A stretch of DNA of 64,000 nucleotides, from contig JAHYIO010000023.1 of the NCBI GenBank assembly GCA_020543525.1, positions 1,984,001 through 2,048,000 of the forward strand, given 5' to 3'. The first letter of the stretch is position 1. Every line of letters starts with the position of its first letter. This document shows, one piece after another, positions 11,818-23,831 of the stretch. The position numbers and the translations under genes were made by a program. Under the pieces are notes generated by a model. That model was not told the DNA's origin. It saw nothing but the letters and a program-made list of their open reading frames with translations, and made no database searches. The DNA comes from Coriolopsis trogii (Eukaryota; Basidiomycota; Agaricomycetes; Polyporales; Polyporaceae).

Positions 11818-12732
11818 TCATCGAGCGACAAGAATGATGATGAAGACGGTGAGGACGAGGACGATGAGCGCGAAGGAGAGGATGGTCGGACTTATGCGCG
11901 CGACGGGGTAGGACCCGTGGATGAGGGCGTCTTGGATGAGGAAGTACCGGACGACGCCTACCGAGAGCGTGAAGAGGCCGAGGACGATCATGACTGCTCC
12001 CAGCGGACGCGCGAAGCGTTCGAGGTCTTTGTCCAGGGTCGCGGCGGAGAGCGTGAACAGTTGCACGAGCGCTGTTGTTCCGGTCAAGCATGGGATGGGA
12101 TATGCCCAGGTGGGCGGATGGTGCGTCAAACAGTCAAAAGGTGTCGGTGAGCATATGGAAGCATGGAGTTTATCGTAAGATGCGGATGGAGACGGGGGAA
12201 GGGAAAGGACGGAAGTGGAAGGAGACTCACCGACTCCGGTAGAGGCGATCGTAAGGCTGGTGCGCGCATAGGCGAGGAAGGTGCGCTCGGACGCGAGGTG
12301 GTCGCGGGCGACGCTGCCCGAGTTTTCGAGCGTGAGGACGAGCTTCGACTCCTTGAGGAGTTCGCGAAGGCGTGATTCGCGCCGCTCCCGCCGCTTCTTG
12401 CGCCTCATCGACACGAGTCGGCCGTTGGCGTCCCGCAATTGTGGGGGGTCACACGACATGGTCGCTGGCGTTGTGCTGCCGCTTCCCTCGACATCGTGCT
12501 GGGGGCTCTGGCAGCGGGTCGGGAGCTCGAGGGGAGTGGCGAGGGGGTCGCGCGAAGGGACAGGGGACGGCGGGAGGTCGGGGGACTCACATGGGGGCGG
12601 CCTTGTCAGGACTGTGGGTGGTTCGAGGGTGGACATCGTGGCGGAGAGGAAGTTCAAGGAGGTCCGTGTGGATGGAGCGAAGACAAGGAGCTCCGGCGCG
12701 CAGACAGGGCTTTGAGGGAGGTCGTTTGACAT
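11818..12732 (-). CDS. DUF202-family integral membrane protein
   Basis: The start ATG is at 12732 (MSNDLPQSPVCAPELL). The first ~110 residues are Pro/Ser/Thr-rich and disordered, followed by a very basic stretch (MRRKKRRERRESRLRELL). The DUF202 core then begins with the hallmark ERTFLAYARTSLTIASTGV. An intron of about 160 bases interrupts the hallmark; removing it joins GV directly to ALVQLFTL, as in the family. Two more hydrophobic segments follow (GAVMIVLGLFTLSVGVVRYF and SFALIVLVLTVFIIILVA), with a TGA at 11818-11820. DUF202 modules occur alone and in vacuolar transporter chaperone (VTC) proteins. No SPX or polyphosphate polymerase domain is present here, so the function is unassigned. Confidence 0.82.
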   Translation of the reverse strand: MSNDLPQSPVCAPELLVFAPSTRTSLNFLSATMSTLEPPTVLTRPPPCESPDLPPSPVPSRDPLATPLELPTRCQSPQHDVEGSGSTTPATMSCDPPQLRDANGRLVSMRRKKRRERRESRLRELLKESKLVLTLENSGSVARDHLASERTFLAYARTSLTIASTGVGESPSTSVLSLPPSPSASYDKLHASICSPTPFDCLTHHPPTWAYPIPCLTGTTALVQLFTLSAATLDKDLERFARPLGAVMIVLGLFTLSVGVVRYFLIQDALIHGSYPVARISPTILSFALIVLVLTVFIIILVAR

Positions 12733-13635
12733 GTCTCCGAATTCGAATTCGGATTCGGGACGGACGGTGTGTGTAAACTCGTCGATGTTTCCGTCGATGT
12801 TTCCCCGACGACTCCTCTTAACTCTTAGACTCGGACTCGGACTCGAAATGGCCCCTGCTTCAAGGCGCAGGGAGGCTCGCGTTCTCTCACCTCAGGCTGT
12901 CGCTTGACGTCACCCAGTCCATGCGGGTCGGAACACAGACGAGTAGCATCAGCGCCATGTTCTGAGCGGGTCTCGTGGACATCGTGGCAAAGAGGTGCGG
13001 CAGGTAAGAGTCTACTGAAAGACGACCTCGGTGACCTGCACCTGACAAACGATCAGGAGCACGGCTGGAGCACGGGTTCACGGAGGTAGCCCAATGTAGT
13101 CCGCAATTGTACTTTCCCCTGCCGTACAAGCCATACATCGCATTGTGCATCCACCCTTCGCTCGTTTAGCAGCTGCGGGGCGCGAATTAGGGGCCTTCTG
13201 GAGATGAGGCTGCCTGCGAGCTCGCAAGCTTGTCTTCGCGTGGTACCAGGGGTAATGGAAAGTGCTGTCACCACGTTGCAGACGACGACATGTGTTCGGC
13301 TTGGATGAGAATTTGTTGACTCTATTCTGGGGGTTATGGAATGGCATGAGAACGCCCGTGCGCGAGGGGTTGAGAGATAAATGGCTGGTTGGAGCAATTG
13401 TTTCCTATGCAAGGACTCGGAGGACGAGAGAGGATCAGGATATACATGGCGGGCACATCGGGCCGAGCTCATAGTCTTCGGTCACATGACTGACGCGTAA
13501 CCTGAGGCGCTGCCGAACGTGTTGAAAACGGAACGGCGAGCACGTCCGCTCTCTCGTCCTCGACCTCGACCACGGCGTCGTCCACCCTCTCCTTCTGCTG
13601 GCACCTTCTTGCTTACGACGTTTGCGAAACCTGCC
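12733..13635. promoter_or_regulatory. Divergent promoter region, DUF202 / Aurora kinase
   Basis: About 900 bases lie between divergent starts. Just upstream of the DUF202 ATG is a short imperfect tandem tract of TTCGAA/TTCGGA words (about 12,738-12,760), echoed by a GACTCGGACTCGGACTCG run near 12,825-12,845. Several open frames cross the region on both strands but none shows a motif or family resemblance. The Aurora frame is open upstream to a GTG at 13519, but the first ATG in it is 13636. Confidence 0.4.
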
Positions 13636-15028
13636 ATGACTTCCGTGAATCAAATTGCTCGCCAGCTTTCCGCACTCGAGATATCATCCAAGGCCAATAC
13701 CGCGCGACCCCCCACTACCCAGCACCAGAAGAAACCTAGTCAGACGAACGTGACCAAGCTCCTCTCCAAGTACGCTGCACCAAACCCTTTCCCGACATCC
13801 ACGACTCTGCAGAAGGCAGCGTCGACAACTACACTAGCGAGCAAGCAAACATCACGGCCGCCTTCCCCAACACGCCCTCCCGTAGCCCCCACTCCTGCGC
13901 AACCCACCTTTGACATTGGCCGATACGATGGCGGATTTGAGATTGAGAACGAAACAAGAGGAGAGGCGGTGACTGGCGAGGCCGCTGCTGCGCTTGCCTT
14001 GGATTCCAGTGTCGCAATGTGAGTGGCTCTATCCCTCAGAGCCTGGACGAGCAATAAGTCTGATGCCACTACCAGAGAGCGACCAACACGAGAATGGCAT
14101 CTCACAGACTTTGACATTGGTCGCCCCCTTGGGAAAGGCAAGTTTGGGCGAGTGTACATGGTTCGCACCAAGAGCGAACCGCACTATATCCTCGCTCTCA
14201 AGTGCCTCTACAAGTCTGAAATCGTCCAGTCCCGCGTCGAGAAACAGATCCGACGTGAGATTGAGATCCAACAGAACCTGCGACACCCACATGTCCTCCG
14301 CCTCTACGGCTACTTCCACGACGAGAAGCGCATCTTCCTCATGCTCGAGTTTGCGGGCAAGGGCGAGCTCTACAAGCAGCTAACCAAGTACGGGTGCTTC
14401 ACCGAGAAGCGCAGCTCGCGTTACATCGACCAGATGGCGGACGCGCTGATGTACCTGCACGCCAAGCACGTCATTCACCGTGATATCAAGCCTGAGAATC
14501 TACTGTTGGGTATCAATGGCGAGCTCAAAATCGGCGACTTTGGTTGGAGCGTGCACGCACCGGGTAACCGCCGGAAAACGCTGTGCGGCACGTTGGACTA
14601 CCTGCCTCCGGAGATGGTGGAGGGCCGTGAGCATTCAGAGAAAGTGGACTATTGGGCCTTGGGCGTACTCACGTACGAGTTCATCTGCGGGAACCCACCC
14701 TTCGAGGACCTCAGCGGGCACAATGGTGAGTACTGTACTGTGCACGAAAGACGACATGCGTATTGAGGGGTTGGATTACAGCGACATACCGACGCATACA
14801 GCGAGTCGATCTCAAGATCCCTTCGAAGGTGTCGGTCGAGGCAAGAGACCTGATCATTAAGGTGGGTGTGCACCCTGCCCACAATCATCTGTTCTGAGCT
14901 GAAGCCGGTGCCGCTTGCAGCTTCTTCAGTACGACCCCGAGAAGCGACTGCCTCTTGCGGAAGTGCGGAAACACCCTTGGATTGTGAAGTATCGATCCAA
15001 AGGGCATTCCACTTCCGGTGTAGCATAG
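13636..15028 (+). CDS. Aurora-type Ser/Thr protein kinase (Ipl1/Ark1 homologue)
   Basis: Four exons (13636-14018, 14076-14725, 14782-14861, 14921-15028) encode 406 residues. The N-terminal ~135 residues are Ser/Thr/Pro-rich. The kinase domain opens with [18 protein letters not shown] (glycine loop), then [10 protein letters not shown] (VAIK-type lysine), [12 protein letters not shown] (catalytic loop) and [12 protein letters not shown] (DFG). The Aurora-typical activation segment is [16 protein letters not shown], with the phosphorylatable Thr. WIVKYRSKG follows HPW at the end. DFGWSVHAP together with [13 protein letters not shown] separates Aurora from other AGC-like kinases. The kinase is expected to act in the chromosomal passenger complex at kinetochores and the spindle. 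All catalytic residues are intact. The ATG at 13636 is the first in the frame. Confidence 0.94.
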
Positions 15029-15196
15029 TTTCTCGTTCGCTTTCGTTTCGTTTATGCTGCTTTCGACCATGGACTCATGCATATGTTCATATATCCACGG
15101 CTGTACGATTTTCTGCATACCACGTCGGAACTATGTGGTCTACAAAGGATGCGTGCGATTGGATATGTACATCACGGGGATACAAACATCCTGCTC

Positions 15197-17431
15197 TCAT
15201 GACCCTTTGGTTCCGCCTACCGACTCCATCGTCTAGAGTGCAATTAGCACAGGGAAGCTATATGAAAGGGGAAACACATACGAAGGGTGACGCAGTCGGG
15301 CCGTCCAAGATCGCCAGCTCGTCTGCTGTGAAGGGCAGCCGCGGCACCAAGTAGGTCCGTACCGGGACCAAGAGCATGATGACTATTGGGAAACCGATAG
15401 CAGCTGCATACAGTGCTTCAGCAAAATAGCTCATGGACAGTAACTGACACACACCTATCGTCTGAGTGATGGCCATGGTCGCGCCAAAGCCGACAAGTTG
15501 GACGGCGACGAAGAGCAGGATCCGCGACCTGCGTACCTTACGCAAGGGCTCGTCCGCCGGGGTGAGGGCTCTGTCACGCAAGAAGTAGAGAAGCTTCCGA
15601 GTGATGCCGTTCCCTTGCAAGGCATCTACTCCCATGTACCAGCTTATATAAAGACGCGCATAAGCAACTGCTATGACGTATGACTGTTCCGTGAGATGGA
15701 TAGGGGTACTCACAAGAGGCCAGCAAGAACACCTCGAGGAATCAAGTTGAGGACGTGCAGGAAAGGCCCAGTTAGAAGGATGAGACATAGCGCGCCTTGG
15801 GCAAGGTTCGAGACACGCTGCTCGACAACGGCGACAGGCACTTCGTGTCGGCGCAGATCGCCCTCACCGTCCCTAGACTGGGTAGGGTCGGGCTCGAGAT
15901 CAGAATCGCGCGGAGGGTGTATGCGTGAGCGTGTGCGGGTCATTGTGCGTTCGCCTTCTGCGTCATGCTGGTGTACCGAGGTTTCCCGTTTCTCGTCCGT
16001 TCGGGGTGTCCGTTGTCCACTGCCCCCTTCCATGTCTTGCTTCTTCTCATGGCCCATGATGAGCAAAGATGTCGTATGAATGGGGGCTTGAGGGATCAAT
16101 CCGTTTGGGGCTGGGATTCCTAGTAGACCGGCAATAAATGTCGTGATACCGAGGAGGAAGAAATCATAGTGAAATCCTGGTGGCTTCCGCAGTGGAAAAT
16201 CGGTGCCTTGCGCCATTAATGACTAACCATAGCCTTGAGCTGTTGAATATTCATCAACAAGTGGAAGTCACTCACAGACACATTGTGGTCGAAGAAGAAC
16301 AGGACCCAAAGGGCAAAGCCGAAAGGGAAAGCTATACCAACCCATTTGCCGTCGAGTTCCCAGAATTTGACAAGCCATGGTCGATCACCTGCCGGCATGA
16401 ATGCATGTCCGGTTGGGAGCGTGGTAGGATTTGCCGAGTTGAATCGACCCCAGTACGCCATCGCTGACGACGCAACAAGGGAGATAGGCATGCCGTAATC
16501 GGCGAAGAACCGCCGGACATGTCGATGAAAGTACGCTGACTGGGAGAGCGTACGGAACAGAAAGGCAGTGACAGTCATGAGGAGGGCAAGGATGATGCCA
16601 ACGAAGGCACCATCAAGAGTGGAAGTCGGGGATTCTGACGACGGAGTGGGAGGAGTAGAGAAGTTGTTCGAAGAAAATTGACGAGTAACGACCTGTACGC
16701 CATACTGGAGGTAGACCCACGAAACGTAAAAGCCAAACGTGTCGCACGAGAATAGTGTGACATGCTTAAGGAAGTTACACCCTATTCCGCATAGTCAGAA
16801 TGGCCACTGGTGATGGCTTTTCGAAGGACGTACAGTTTAGCGCTGCAGTGATCCAATGCAGAACCGCGCCCCAGAGGTAGACCCAGCCGACGAACTGCAA
16901 ATAGTTCGGCGCGTCTGGCTGACGTTCTATGAGATCAAAGACGGTCTTGTTGAGTACGGTGATAGGTCCGGTCACTCCAGCAATGCACAACGGCTGGGCA
17001 CCAAAGATAGAAAAGATGAACGCAGCCATGAACGAGGAGAGGAGCACTTCGGCGACGCCATACTGCTGAGTGGTTTCTATCAGATCTAGGGAGAATGCGA
17101 TGCCAGGAAGCACACTAGGACGGCACACAGGACCATCATCGGTTAGTTTTGCCGGAGCGAGACCGAGTGTAGGAGCAACTCACTTTGCGAAGAATATGAG
17201 GACTATGGCAGGAACGACTCTGTAGTTCCAGGCGTCTGCCCAATCACTGACATAGTACGGCGCGCGTGCACGTATGTCAAGAACTATGCCACGGCCGATC
17301 CAAGTTGGAACCCATGCGGGGGTCCTCCTTCCTGTGCGTAGAGTCTCGGTTGACGACCTCGTCTCGGGCGTAGCTGGGTCAGCAGGAGTATGTGCCTCCG
17401 ACGTTTCGTGCGTTTCGTGAGGGTTGGACAT
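15197..17431 (-). CDS. BOR1: Bor1-type boron/anion transporter (HCO3- transporter family)
   Basis: The ATG at 17431 gives MSNPHETHETSEAHTPADP, a hydrophilic N-terminus. Many hydrophobic segments follow, including VVPAIVLIFFAK, VLPGIAFSLDLIE, FGAQPLCIAGVTGPITVLN, FVGWVYLWGAVLHWITAALN, FVGIILALLMTVTAFLF and FPFGFALWVLFFFDHNVS. A long polar loop (about 16,050-15,830) with Arg/Glu/Asp separates LIPQAPIHTTSLL from VVEQRVSNLAQGALCLILL. Motifs PLCIAGVTGP, LRKPPGFHYD and GLLGIPAPNGLIPQAP are typical of SLC4-like fungal Bor1 efflux transporters at the plasma membrane. The end has two readings: a read-through stop at 15258, or a final 48-base intron giving TASPFTMESVGG and TGA at 15197. I prefer the second because the intron has clean borders and the tail looks coding. 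Confidence 0.87.
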
Positions 17432-17757
17432 TGTTCGTGGCGTGTCTCGGGGTCTGAACAGGGTATATGCTACCAAAGGCAATCTCCATCACCCTCTCCG
17501 CCGTGCACACAAAACTAGCGATGCTTACCTGGACGATGCCTCTATTGAATGGCCCTGTTAACCTTCATCCCCGGTGAGGTGAGCGATGTCGAACGGGAAG
17601 AAACGACGGGGATGAGAGTCAGTCGGAGTCGGCATCAAGGCAGCTTCCACGGCAGGCTCAGCATCGAGCGTCCCCTGTCACAGTCCGCCTCGAGGGTGGG
17701 CGCTCGCTGGCCACCGTTCTCGACGACGTCACGACGACGAGCACGACCCGAGCCGCG
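17432..17757. promoter_or_regulatory. Divergent promoter region, Bor1 / ABHD12-like
   Basis: Only 326 bases separate the two divergent ATGs, so the promoters must overlap or share elements. No TATA motif or repeated operator is evident. A GC-rich stretch with several ACGACG words lies close to the hydrolase start. Confidence 0.4.
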
Positions 17758-19124
17758 ATGCCCTCTTCACCGTCCCCGTCGCCAGGCGGTGGCCTCCTCG
17801 CCCGCCTCCACCGGTTTGCATATATCAGCAGCAGTTTGTACGCGGTGTTCATCGCACTGCTCGCGACGCCATTCTTCCAGCGACAGTGAGAGACTTTTCG
17901 AACCGGTCATGTGCCTTCTTCTGACGACTGCTCACCGCCGTCAGTGCCGTCTACCAGCACGCGATCCGCATCCCCTGGTGGGCAAACTTTGACCTTCCGG
18001 AAAAGTATGGCCTTGCGCGTACGTGCCCCCACCCGACTCCATACGCAACACTGACAACACGCAGCGGGCAAGACACTCAACTTCAACCTCACCACTCCCG
18101 ACAACGTTACCCTTGGGGCCTGGTTCATCTTGTCTGACCCCTTCTACCAAGCTCAGGCTGGCTCGAATGCAGCCCTCTTGCAACCGTCCCTTGAGCTCGT
18201 CCAACAATCTATGCGCTCATACCCTACGATCCTCTATTGTCACGGTGCTGCTGCTACTCGCGCCGCCCCTGTCCGCATGCAACATTACTCGTCCTTCACG
18301 TCCAGACTCAAGGCGAACGTCTTGGTCATTGATTATCGTGGCTTCGGTGACAGTGGTGGCTATCCTTCCGATGTTGGCTTGGCAGAAGATGCAAGGACCG
18401 CATGGCGCTGGCTCATGGACCAAGGTGCGAAGCCAGGGGATGTCATGATCATCGGACACAGTCTCGGCACCGGCGTCGCAGCCGGCTTAGCGACGACTCT
18501 CGCACAACACGACCTGAAGCCCCGCGGCGTTGCGCTTCTGGCTCCCTTCACCAACGTGGCGACCTTGATAGAGACTTATAGCATCCGCGGTATCCCCTTG
18601 CTGCAACCCTTGCAATCCTTTCCTATAGGAAGACGTAAGTTAACGCACCCATCATTCTCCCTGCTAGACCCTCAGTACGTTCTTTCCCTACAGGACTCAT
18701 CAAGTGGCTCCTCAGCCACGAATTCGACACGTTGTCTCGTATACGGGACATCAATGTGCCCGTCCTGCTGGCCCATAGTCAGGATGACATGGAGATACCA
18801 CACCAGCATTCTCGATCTCTGCTCGACCAGATGCTGGATCCGCATCTCCCGGAGTCTATCAAGCTTCCCACTTCTCCCGACGTCAAATTCACGACTGAGG
18901 AATATAAATCGTATGTCGAGGCTCAGAAGCAACGGCGTGATGTCCGCAGCGAGCTCGTCCGGAAGATCGAGGTACCGACCTTTGGAACGATCGAGGAATT
19001 CGACGGGACTGCCGGCAAAGTGGTGTACGTGGAGGCGTTCTGGGGTCAACACGACAAGGTCGGTCTGCAAGAGGGAGTGCAGGACGTAATCGCACGCACT
19101 TTCCGTCTCGGTACCCACTTGTAA
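17758..19124 (+). CDS. ABHD12-like alpha/beta-hydrolase (membrane-anchored lipase)
   Basis: The ATG at 17758 gives MPSSPSPSPGGGLLARLHRF followed by a single N-terminal membrane segment (YAVFIALLATPFFQ). Spliced exons give RIPWWANFDLPEKYGLAPGK, NLTTPDNVTLGAWFILSDP, TILYCHGAAATRA (oxyanion HG motif), VLVIDYRGFGDSGGYPS and the nucleophile elbow IIGHSLGTGVA (GxSxG). Asp and His of the triad fit NVPVLLAHSQDDMEIP and EAFWGQHDKVGLQ. ABHD12 proteins hydrolyse lysophosphatidylserine or monoacylglycerol in mammals; the fungal substrate is unknown. The TAA stop is at 19122-19124. Three or four introns of 45-70 bases are needed, and all joins keep the family pattern. Confidence 0.88.
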
Positions 19125-20932
19125 TAGCCGCGAGATGCGTACTGGAATCTCGTGTAGAGATACGTAACTTATCCGTCTCACATAGCGTCGCTACCGATGA
19201 TGCCTTGCTGACCCTAGTTTAATAATAGAACTGCTCTACTTGGTGGCTATTGCACAATTGCGTAGGTCGAGGAATATGTTCTGTCCCTAGGTATGACGTC
19301 GATAACTCGCCACCCAACACTTCGTTTCACGTCGTCTGGCGCTATGGCCACCTCGACCTACGTGAAATTGATGCGCCATCGTCACACCGTCTTGAGGTTG
19401 ACTAGCATTTGTGCACCAGGAATTGTCCCAAGTGTAATGCCTCTATCCGACATCATCTCGACACGCACAACCCGGTACCGGTGTGAATCTCGCGCTGTCG
19501 TCCGACTCCACGGTCGTTTCTCGGCTACCCTTACTGACAACGCTACACGGTCGCTCACAGGCCAGCCAGTCGAATCGTCCGCATTGACGTGTTCGTTCTT
19601 GATGTCGGTTCCTCGTCGAACGCATCGATATCGCGGGGAGTCTTGCGATGTTCTCCAACCCTGCGTTGTCAGATATACTCAATACGTTCCTTGTCATAGT
19701 AGGTCCGCAAGGACGTCTAGTAGTCCTCCGCAAGTCTCCCCTCATTGTGACATCTTAGCCCAAATATGTGCCGAGGATCCTGTCGTTACCGTCAAGACTA
19801 CCGATGCACGGCAACCAATAGAGGATCGCCGGAAGTGGGAATCGTCTGGATACAGCTTTTGGAGGCCTGGATCGGCCATTATCACATCGCTCTCTCCGAG
19901 TCGCTGACAGCGACGAAAGAGGTCAGTACTAGCCATCAATTCGCGGAGTATGACAGGTAGCTCAGGTTGATGCACATGCCTCAAATCCCACTTCCCCTTG
20001 CTCGAGAAGGAACTGAACCGCCTTAGTACTCCCCTCGGTAGCCTAGGACCTGTTGTGACTCGCCTCACCGGTCCTCCCGCGCAAATGCAGGAAGCCACTT
20101 GCATATTAGCAGTCACTGCGGGCTTCCGTGCTCAGGAACCGTGCGGGTATCGATGACGGCATTGCCTTCCAATCTGCGAGATGAACGCCGCACATCCAGC
20201 GGTCAATATCACAGTATTCCATATGGCTTGCAGTCACATATGGCAGCTCGACAGAGATGCATCTGCCGGCCACCCGTGCGCGTAGAGAGTGCGCCTTCTG
20301 CGCATTTTGTACGGGCTTGGCGAACATTCTATGTGATTGGAGCAGAGTTCATGTCGGCGATGCTGGCCGACACGCCCATAGTGCAAGGTCTTCCCCGCAG
20401 CGCCCCCAGGAACGGATGATTCGCTCGAGGCGTGGTGGCACTGTGGACGTCCGACGGCATATCATAAGGTTTTGCGAATGAATACGAGTCTGAAGAGACT
20501 CGGGGCTGTAGAAGGAAAGTGTGGTCGATTGTCCTCGCTATGTCCGGATTCCGAGGACAGCTGAGCGATGCGCTAATATACACCCCAGACACCATGCGGA
20601 TCCTCTGGCTTGGTCTATCTGTCTCTGCACGGTGCTATGGCGGCTGCTGCGAGTACATGGCGCCCCCAATGCGGCGTCGCGAGGATGATCAGCGTCAGTA
20701 CTTGTGACTCCGAAGGCGAGCCAGATCAGCCGAGGGCAGCCTCAACGTACCAGTGAGCGGCCTCCGTGAAGTCATGTCTTCCATCTTTGACGTCTTGGGA
20801 CCTCGGACTAGACAAAGCGCACGGCTAATCATATCGCAGGAGACATAGAAAAGGCGAGTAGGAAATGTCCGTTGTTGTCAGGGTGGCGGCGCACTTCCCC
20901 CTTCCCATCCCACAGTTTCCAACGTATTGACC
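19125..20932. other. 1.8-kb gap with no confident gene
   Basis: No recognisable family was found on either strand. Two stretches look more protein-like than chance. On plus, a frame ending TAG at 19756-19758 contains MFSNPALSDILNTFLVIVG and QGRLVVLRKSPLIVTS. On minus, a frame between about 19,640 and 19,400 contains VEMMSDRGITLGTIPGAQM and ends NLKTV then TGA. An ATG-started plus frame at 19293-19907 (204 codons) has no motif. These may be remnants of a decayed or fast-evolving gene. I cannot build a model. Confidence 0.4.
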
Positions 20933-22297
20933 ATGGTCGCCGTTCTCACTCGCCTATCCTTCATCCCGCTCGTCGTCCTCGCTGTAGCCCCAGCGTTTGT
21001 CGCTGCCGGCTTGTGCGCCCCGGGCTCCTTCTCGACAACGGGGAGCACGCCAGGCTGCTTCCTGTGCGACCCCGGCACGTTCCAGCCCAGTGCGTGGTAG
21101 TCACTCACCTCTTGTAGCCAAACAATCAAGTGCTTTGCTGACGTCTGCCCGTTTCCTTTCACCCGCCCTGTATGAACCTGAAGACGCAGGACAGACCTCC
21201 TGCCGGAAGGCGCAGGTGGGGTGGTTCGCGGCGGGACCCGGGCCGAGCGGCTCTGGTGCAAAGGAGCAGCGCATCTGCGAACAAGGGACTTTCAGCTCGC
21301 GCGAGGGACAAGCAGCGTGCAGCGTCTGCCCTGCGGGGTCATACTGCAATGGCCAGGGCGGAACGCGGCCTGTGCCGTGTCCCCCTGGTCATTTTGCACC
21401 GACGCCGGGACTTGGACAGCAGTGCCTTGAGTGCCCGCGTGGGACGTTCGTGTCGACGACTGGTGCGACGGAATGCTGCTCGTGGTAAGTTATATCGCGT
21501 ATTCGGCGTAAACACGGAACGAGGACTGAGGATTTGTCTTTTGTTGTATTTGTATAGCTGCTCTGGCTTCTACACGGTGCGCGATCAACTGTATGGCTCA
21601 ATTTGTGCGTATTCATGCTCACTCACCGGGCCGGTATGCTCTCTCCAGGACCAGACTGGACAGGACCACTGCTTTGACTGTCCGGTCCGCGGCGCTTTCT
21701 CCCCTATCGGTTCGACGTCGGCGACCCAGTGCAGCAAGAAGAGCGGCGGCGGACTGACGCAATGCAAGATATCAGGCAACAAATGCCGTACGTGCTTCCA
21801 AAGGGCCCAATTACATTTGCAGCAGGGCGCTGATCATACTTGTACACCTGCATAGCGGACGGCGGATCATCTCCAACGAGCGTGCACTACCGGCGCACAG
21901 CGAAGCGCGATGAGTGCCCCGCTGGGCACAAGAGTTGCCCGCTGTACGGCTCGACCCTGTCCGGTCGCGGGTTCCTGAAGGCATACGAGTGCGTGGACAT
22001 CCAGAACGACCTCGAGAGCTGCGGCGGGTGTGTCGTGAACGACTCACCGTTCGGAGAGCGTACGGCGGATGGCGGGAGGGACTGTAGTGCGATCCCGAAC
22101 GTCAATGCCGTGACGTGCAGGAGGGGCGTGTGCGTCATCAGTAAGTGCTCAATCTGAATCGATGCGTTGAGCCAGAGAAATGCTGACTATTGGCGAAAAC
22201 AGAGCGATGCAGGGATGGATTCGAGCCGTCGACGGACGGTGAGAGCTGCGTCACATCCGCATCCTTCAACGTCCAAGGTTTCAAGCGCCACGACTAG
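20933..22297 (+). CDS. Secreted cysteine-rich PriA-like protein
   Basis: The ATG at 20933 gives a secretion signal (MVAVLTRLSFIPLVVLAVAP, cleavage near FVAAG). A Cys-rich region follows with TNFR/furin-like units: CAPGSFSTTGSTPGCFLCDPG, ICEQGTFSSREGQAACSVCP, CPPGHFAPTPG and QQCLECPRGTFVSTTGATEC. The C-terminal domain (DECPAGHKSCPLYG, KAYECVDIQNDLESCGGC, GRDCSAIPNVNAVTCRRGVC, KRCRDGFEPSTDGESCV) matches the conserved end of basidiomycete PriA-like proteins, first named in shiitake as fruiting-primordium associated. The stop is TAG at 22295-22297. At least five introns are required; the one near 21,090-21,190 is the least certain. It is probably cell-wall or extracellular; its molecular role is not known. 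Confidence 0.8.
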
Positions 22298-22471
22298 TCG
22301 CAATGAGGTACCGCACGACAAGCCGAGGGAATAATGTGTTGACTCTTTCGGCTGCGACTGTACGTTAGCGATACAATGTATTGTACATTGGTCATGATTC
22401 AATGACTGAACATTCCGAAGAGATGAGCGTGTCTATACTCGAGAGGTCCGCGTAGTACTCACGTGTCACGC

Positions 22472-23593
22472 CTAGCCGCGGCCGACAAATGGCATTCCTG
22501 TCGCCCTATGAAGCATGCATGCGTGAGCATTGTTCTGATGGGTGCACGCTGACGAGATGACGTACATGATGTTGAAGGTGAGCACGGTCACGTCAAGTGG
22601 GAGGCTCGCGATGTGGACGATGGTCTCCCCAACGTGCTTGGCGTTGAATACCGCTTCAGGTATACGCCTGCCGTCAGGCTGGAGCGCGCCTTCAGGGGAA
22701 GGTGACATGACCGTCTGCGCTCCTCCTGGGGATGTCGTATAGTTGGAGATAAAGTACAATTCAACGGTGCTTTGAGCATGACTGTGCGTAGTGGCGAACA
22801 GAAAAGCCTACCGATGTCGACCTGTGTACAAGTTATGTTGAATGCTCTGCCGTCCAGGAGCGTCGATTTAGTCATCCCTAAGACTGCGTGCTTGGAAGAA
22901 GTATAGGGAGAGGAATGCGGGCGGGGCGTATACGCCGAGATGGAACCGTTGTTGATGATACGTCCTGTCAGTGGTGGATCGGATGAGTACTTGTAGAGAC
23001 AGACACATTGTAGCTGTGTGCATGCCTCCCTGGGGTGATTGGGACTTGAATATTTTGACGGCCTCTCGTGTACAAAGGAAGGTTCCGACGAGATTGACGT
23101 TGATGGTCCTCTGGAATATCTCGAGGGAGGTTTCTTCGATAGGGATCTGAGGAGCAGTGACGCCCGCATTCTGGGAAGAGACTCAAGCTGTGGCAAAGGG
23201 AAGGACCTCTGAGAGGCGCACATTGAAAAGCACGTCCAAACGGCCTGGATTCACGGTCAGATGCAACAGCATGGCTATCGTCGGACACTAAAAGTCGTAC
23301 CGAATCTCTCTAGAGTTGAACGAAAGAGGTTGGAAACGTCGCCTTCGTTGGAGACGTCTCCTTCAACTAGAAGAACCTTTGATGGATCCTGGCACAGCTG
23401 GCGGGTCTCTTCTAGCTGGGTGAGACGTCTGGCGAAAAGTGCGAGGGCGCAGCCTGCGTTGGAGAAGGCGATAGCGGTAGCTCGACCTACGCCTAGGCAG
23501 CGGGCACGAGATGTAAGTTACTGGGAGACTCGCTTCGGTGAATGACATACCAGAGGAGGCACCTGTGATGATGACTACCTTTTCTGTTGCCAT
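22472..23593 (-). CDS. Classical short-chain dehydrogenase/reductase
   Basis: The ATG at 23593 gives MATEKVVIITGASSG; after the first intron it continues VGRATAIAFSNAG, completing the TGxxxGxG cofactor motif. Later exons give FGRLDVLFN, NAGVTAPQIPIEETSLEIFQ, TINVNLVGTFLCTREAVKIF, the catalytic block RIINNGSISAYTPRPHSSPY then TSSKHAVLGMTKS (Ser, Tyr, Lys of YxxxK) and NITCTQVDIG. The C-terminus ends ATGMPFVGRG with TAG at 22472-22474 after an intron that splits the Met codon of TFNIM. It is a soluble NAD(P)-dependent oxidoreductase of unknown substrate. About six introns of 45-65 bases are needed. The gene looks intact. Confidence 0.87.
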
Positions 23594-23831
23594 GTTGCCT
23601 GAATGTCTGTTGCTGGTGTGACTCGAGTGCAAACCTTGGCCTGCGAAGCGCGCAATCTCTCAATGGGAGTGCACGTGACGCGGTACGCCGTGATGTCATC
23701 GCGCGGACTCTCTTGCCAGCCGCACTCGCGCACGCTCTATTAGAGGCCGCTACTGCGCCAGCCATGCGTCCTCACCACTCCCCTCGCGTTCATCTGCTTT
23801 CCTGCACACGCTAGATCTCGCTGCTTTCGTC

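Noticed and set aside
12372..12776. Plus-strand open frames of 96-144 codons over the DUF202 gene
   Set aside because: Shadows of the GC-rich minus-strand gene; no motifs.
13519..13635. N-terminal extension of the Aurora kinase from a GTG
   Set aside because: No ATG in this part and Arg/Pro-rich composition without similarity; the first ATG at 13636 gives a normal length.
19293..19907. 204-codon ATG frame
   Set aside because: Composition is Thr/Arg/Ser-rich with no domain; an alternative frame and the other strand look equally coding, so no gene call is justified.
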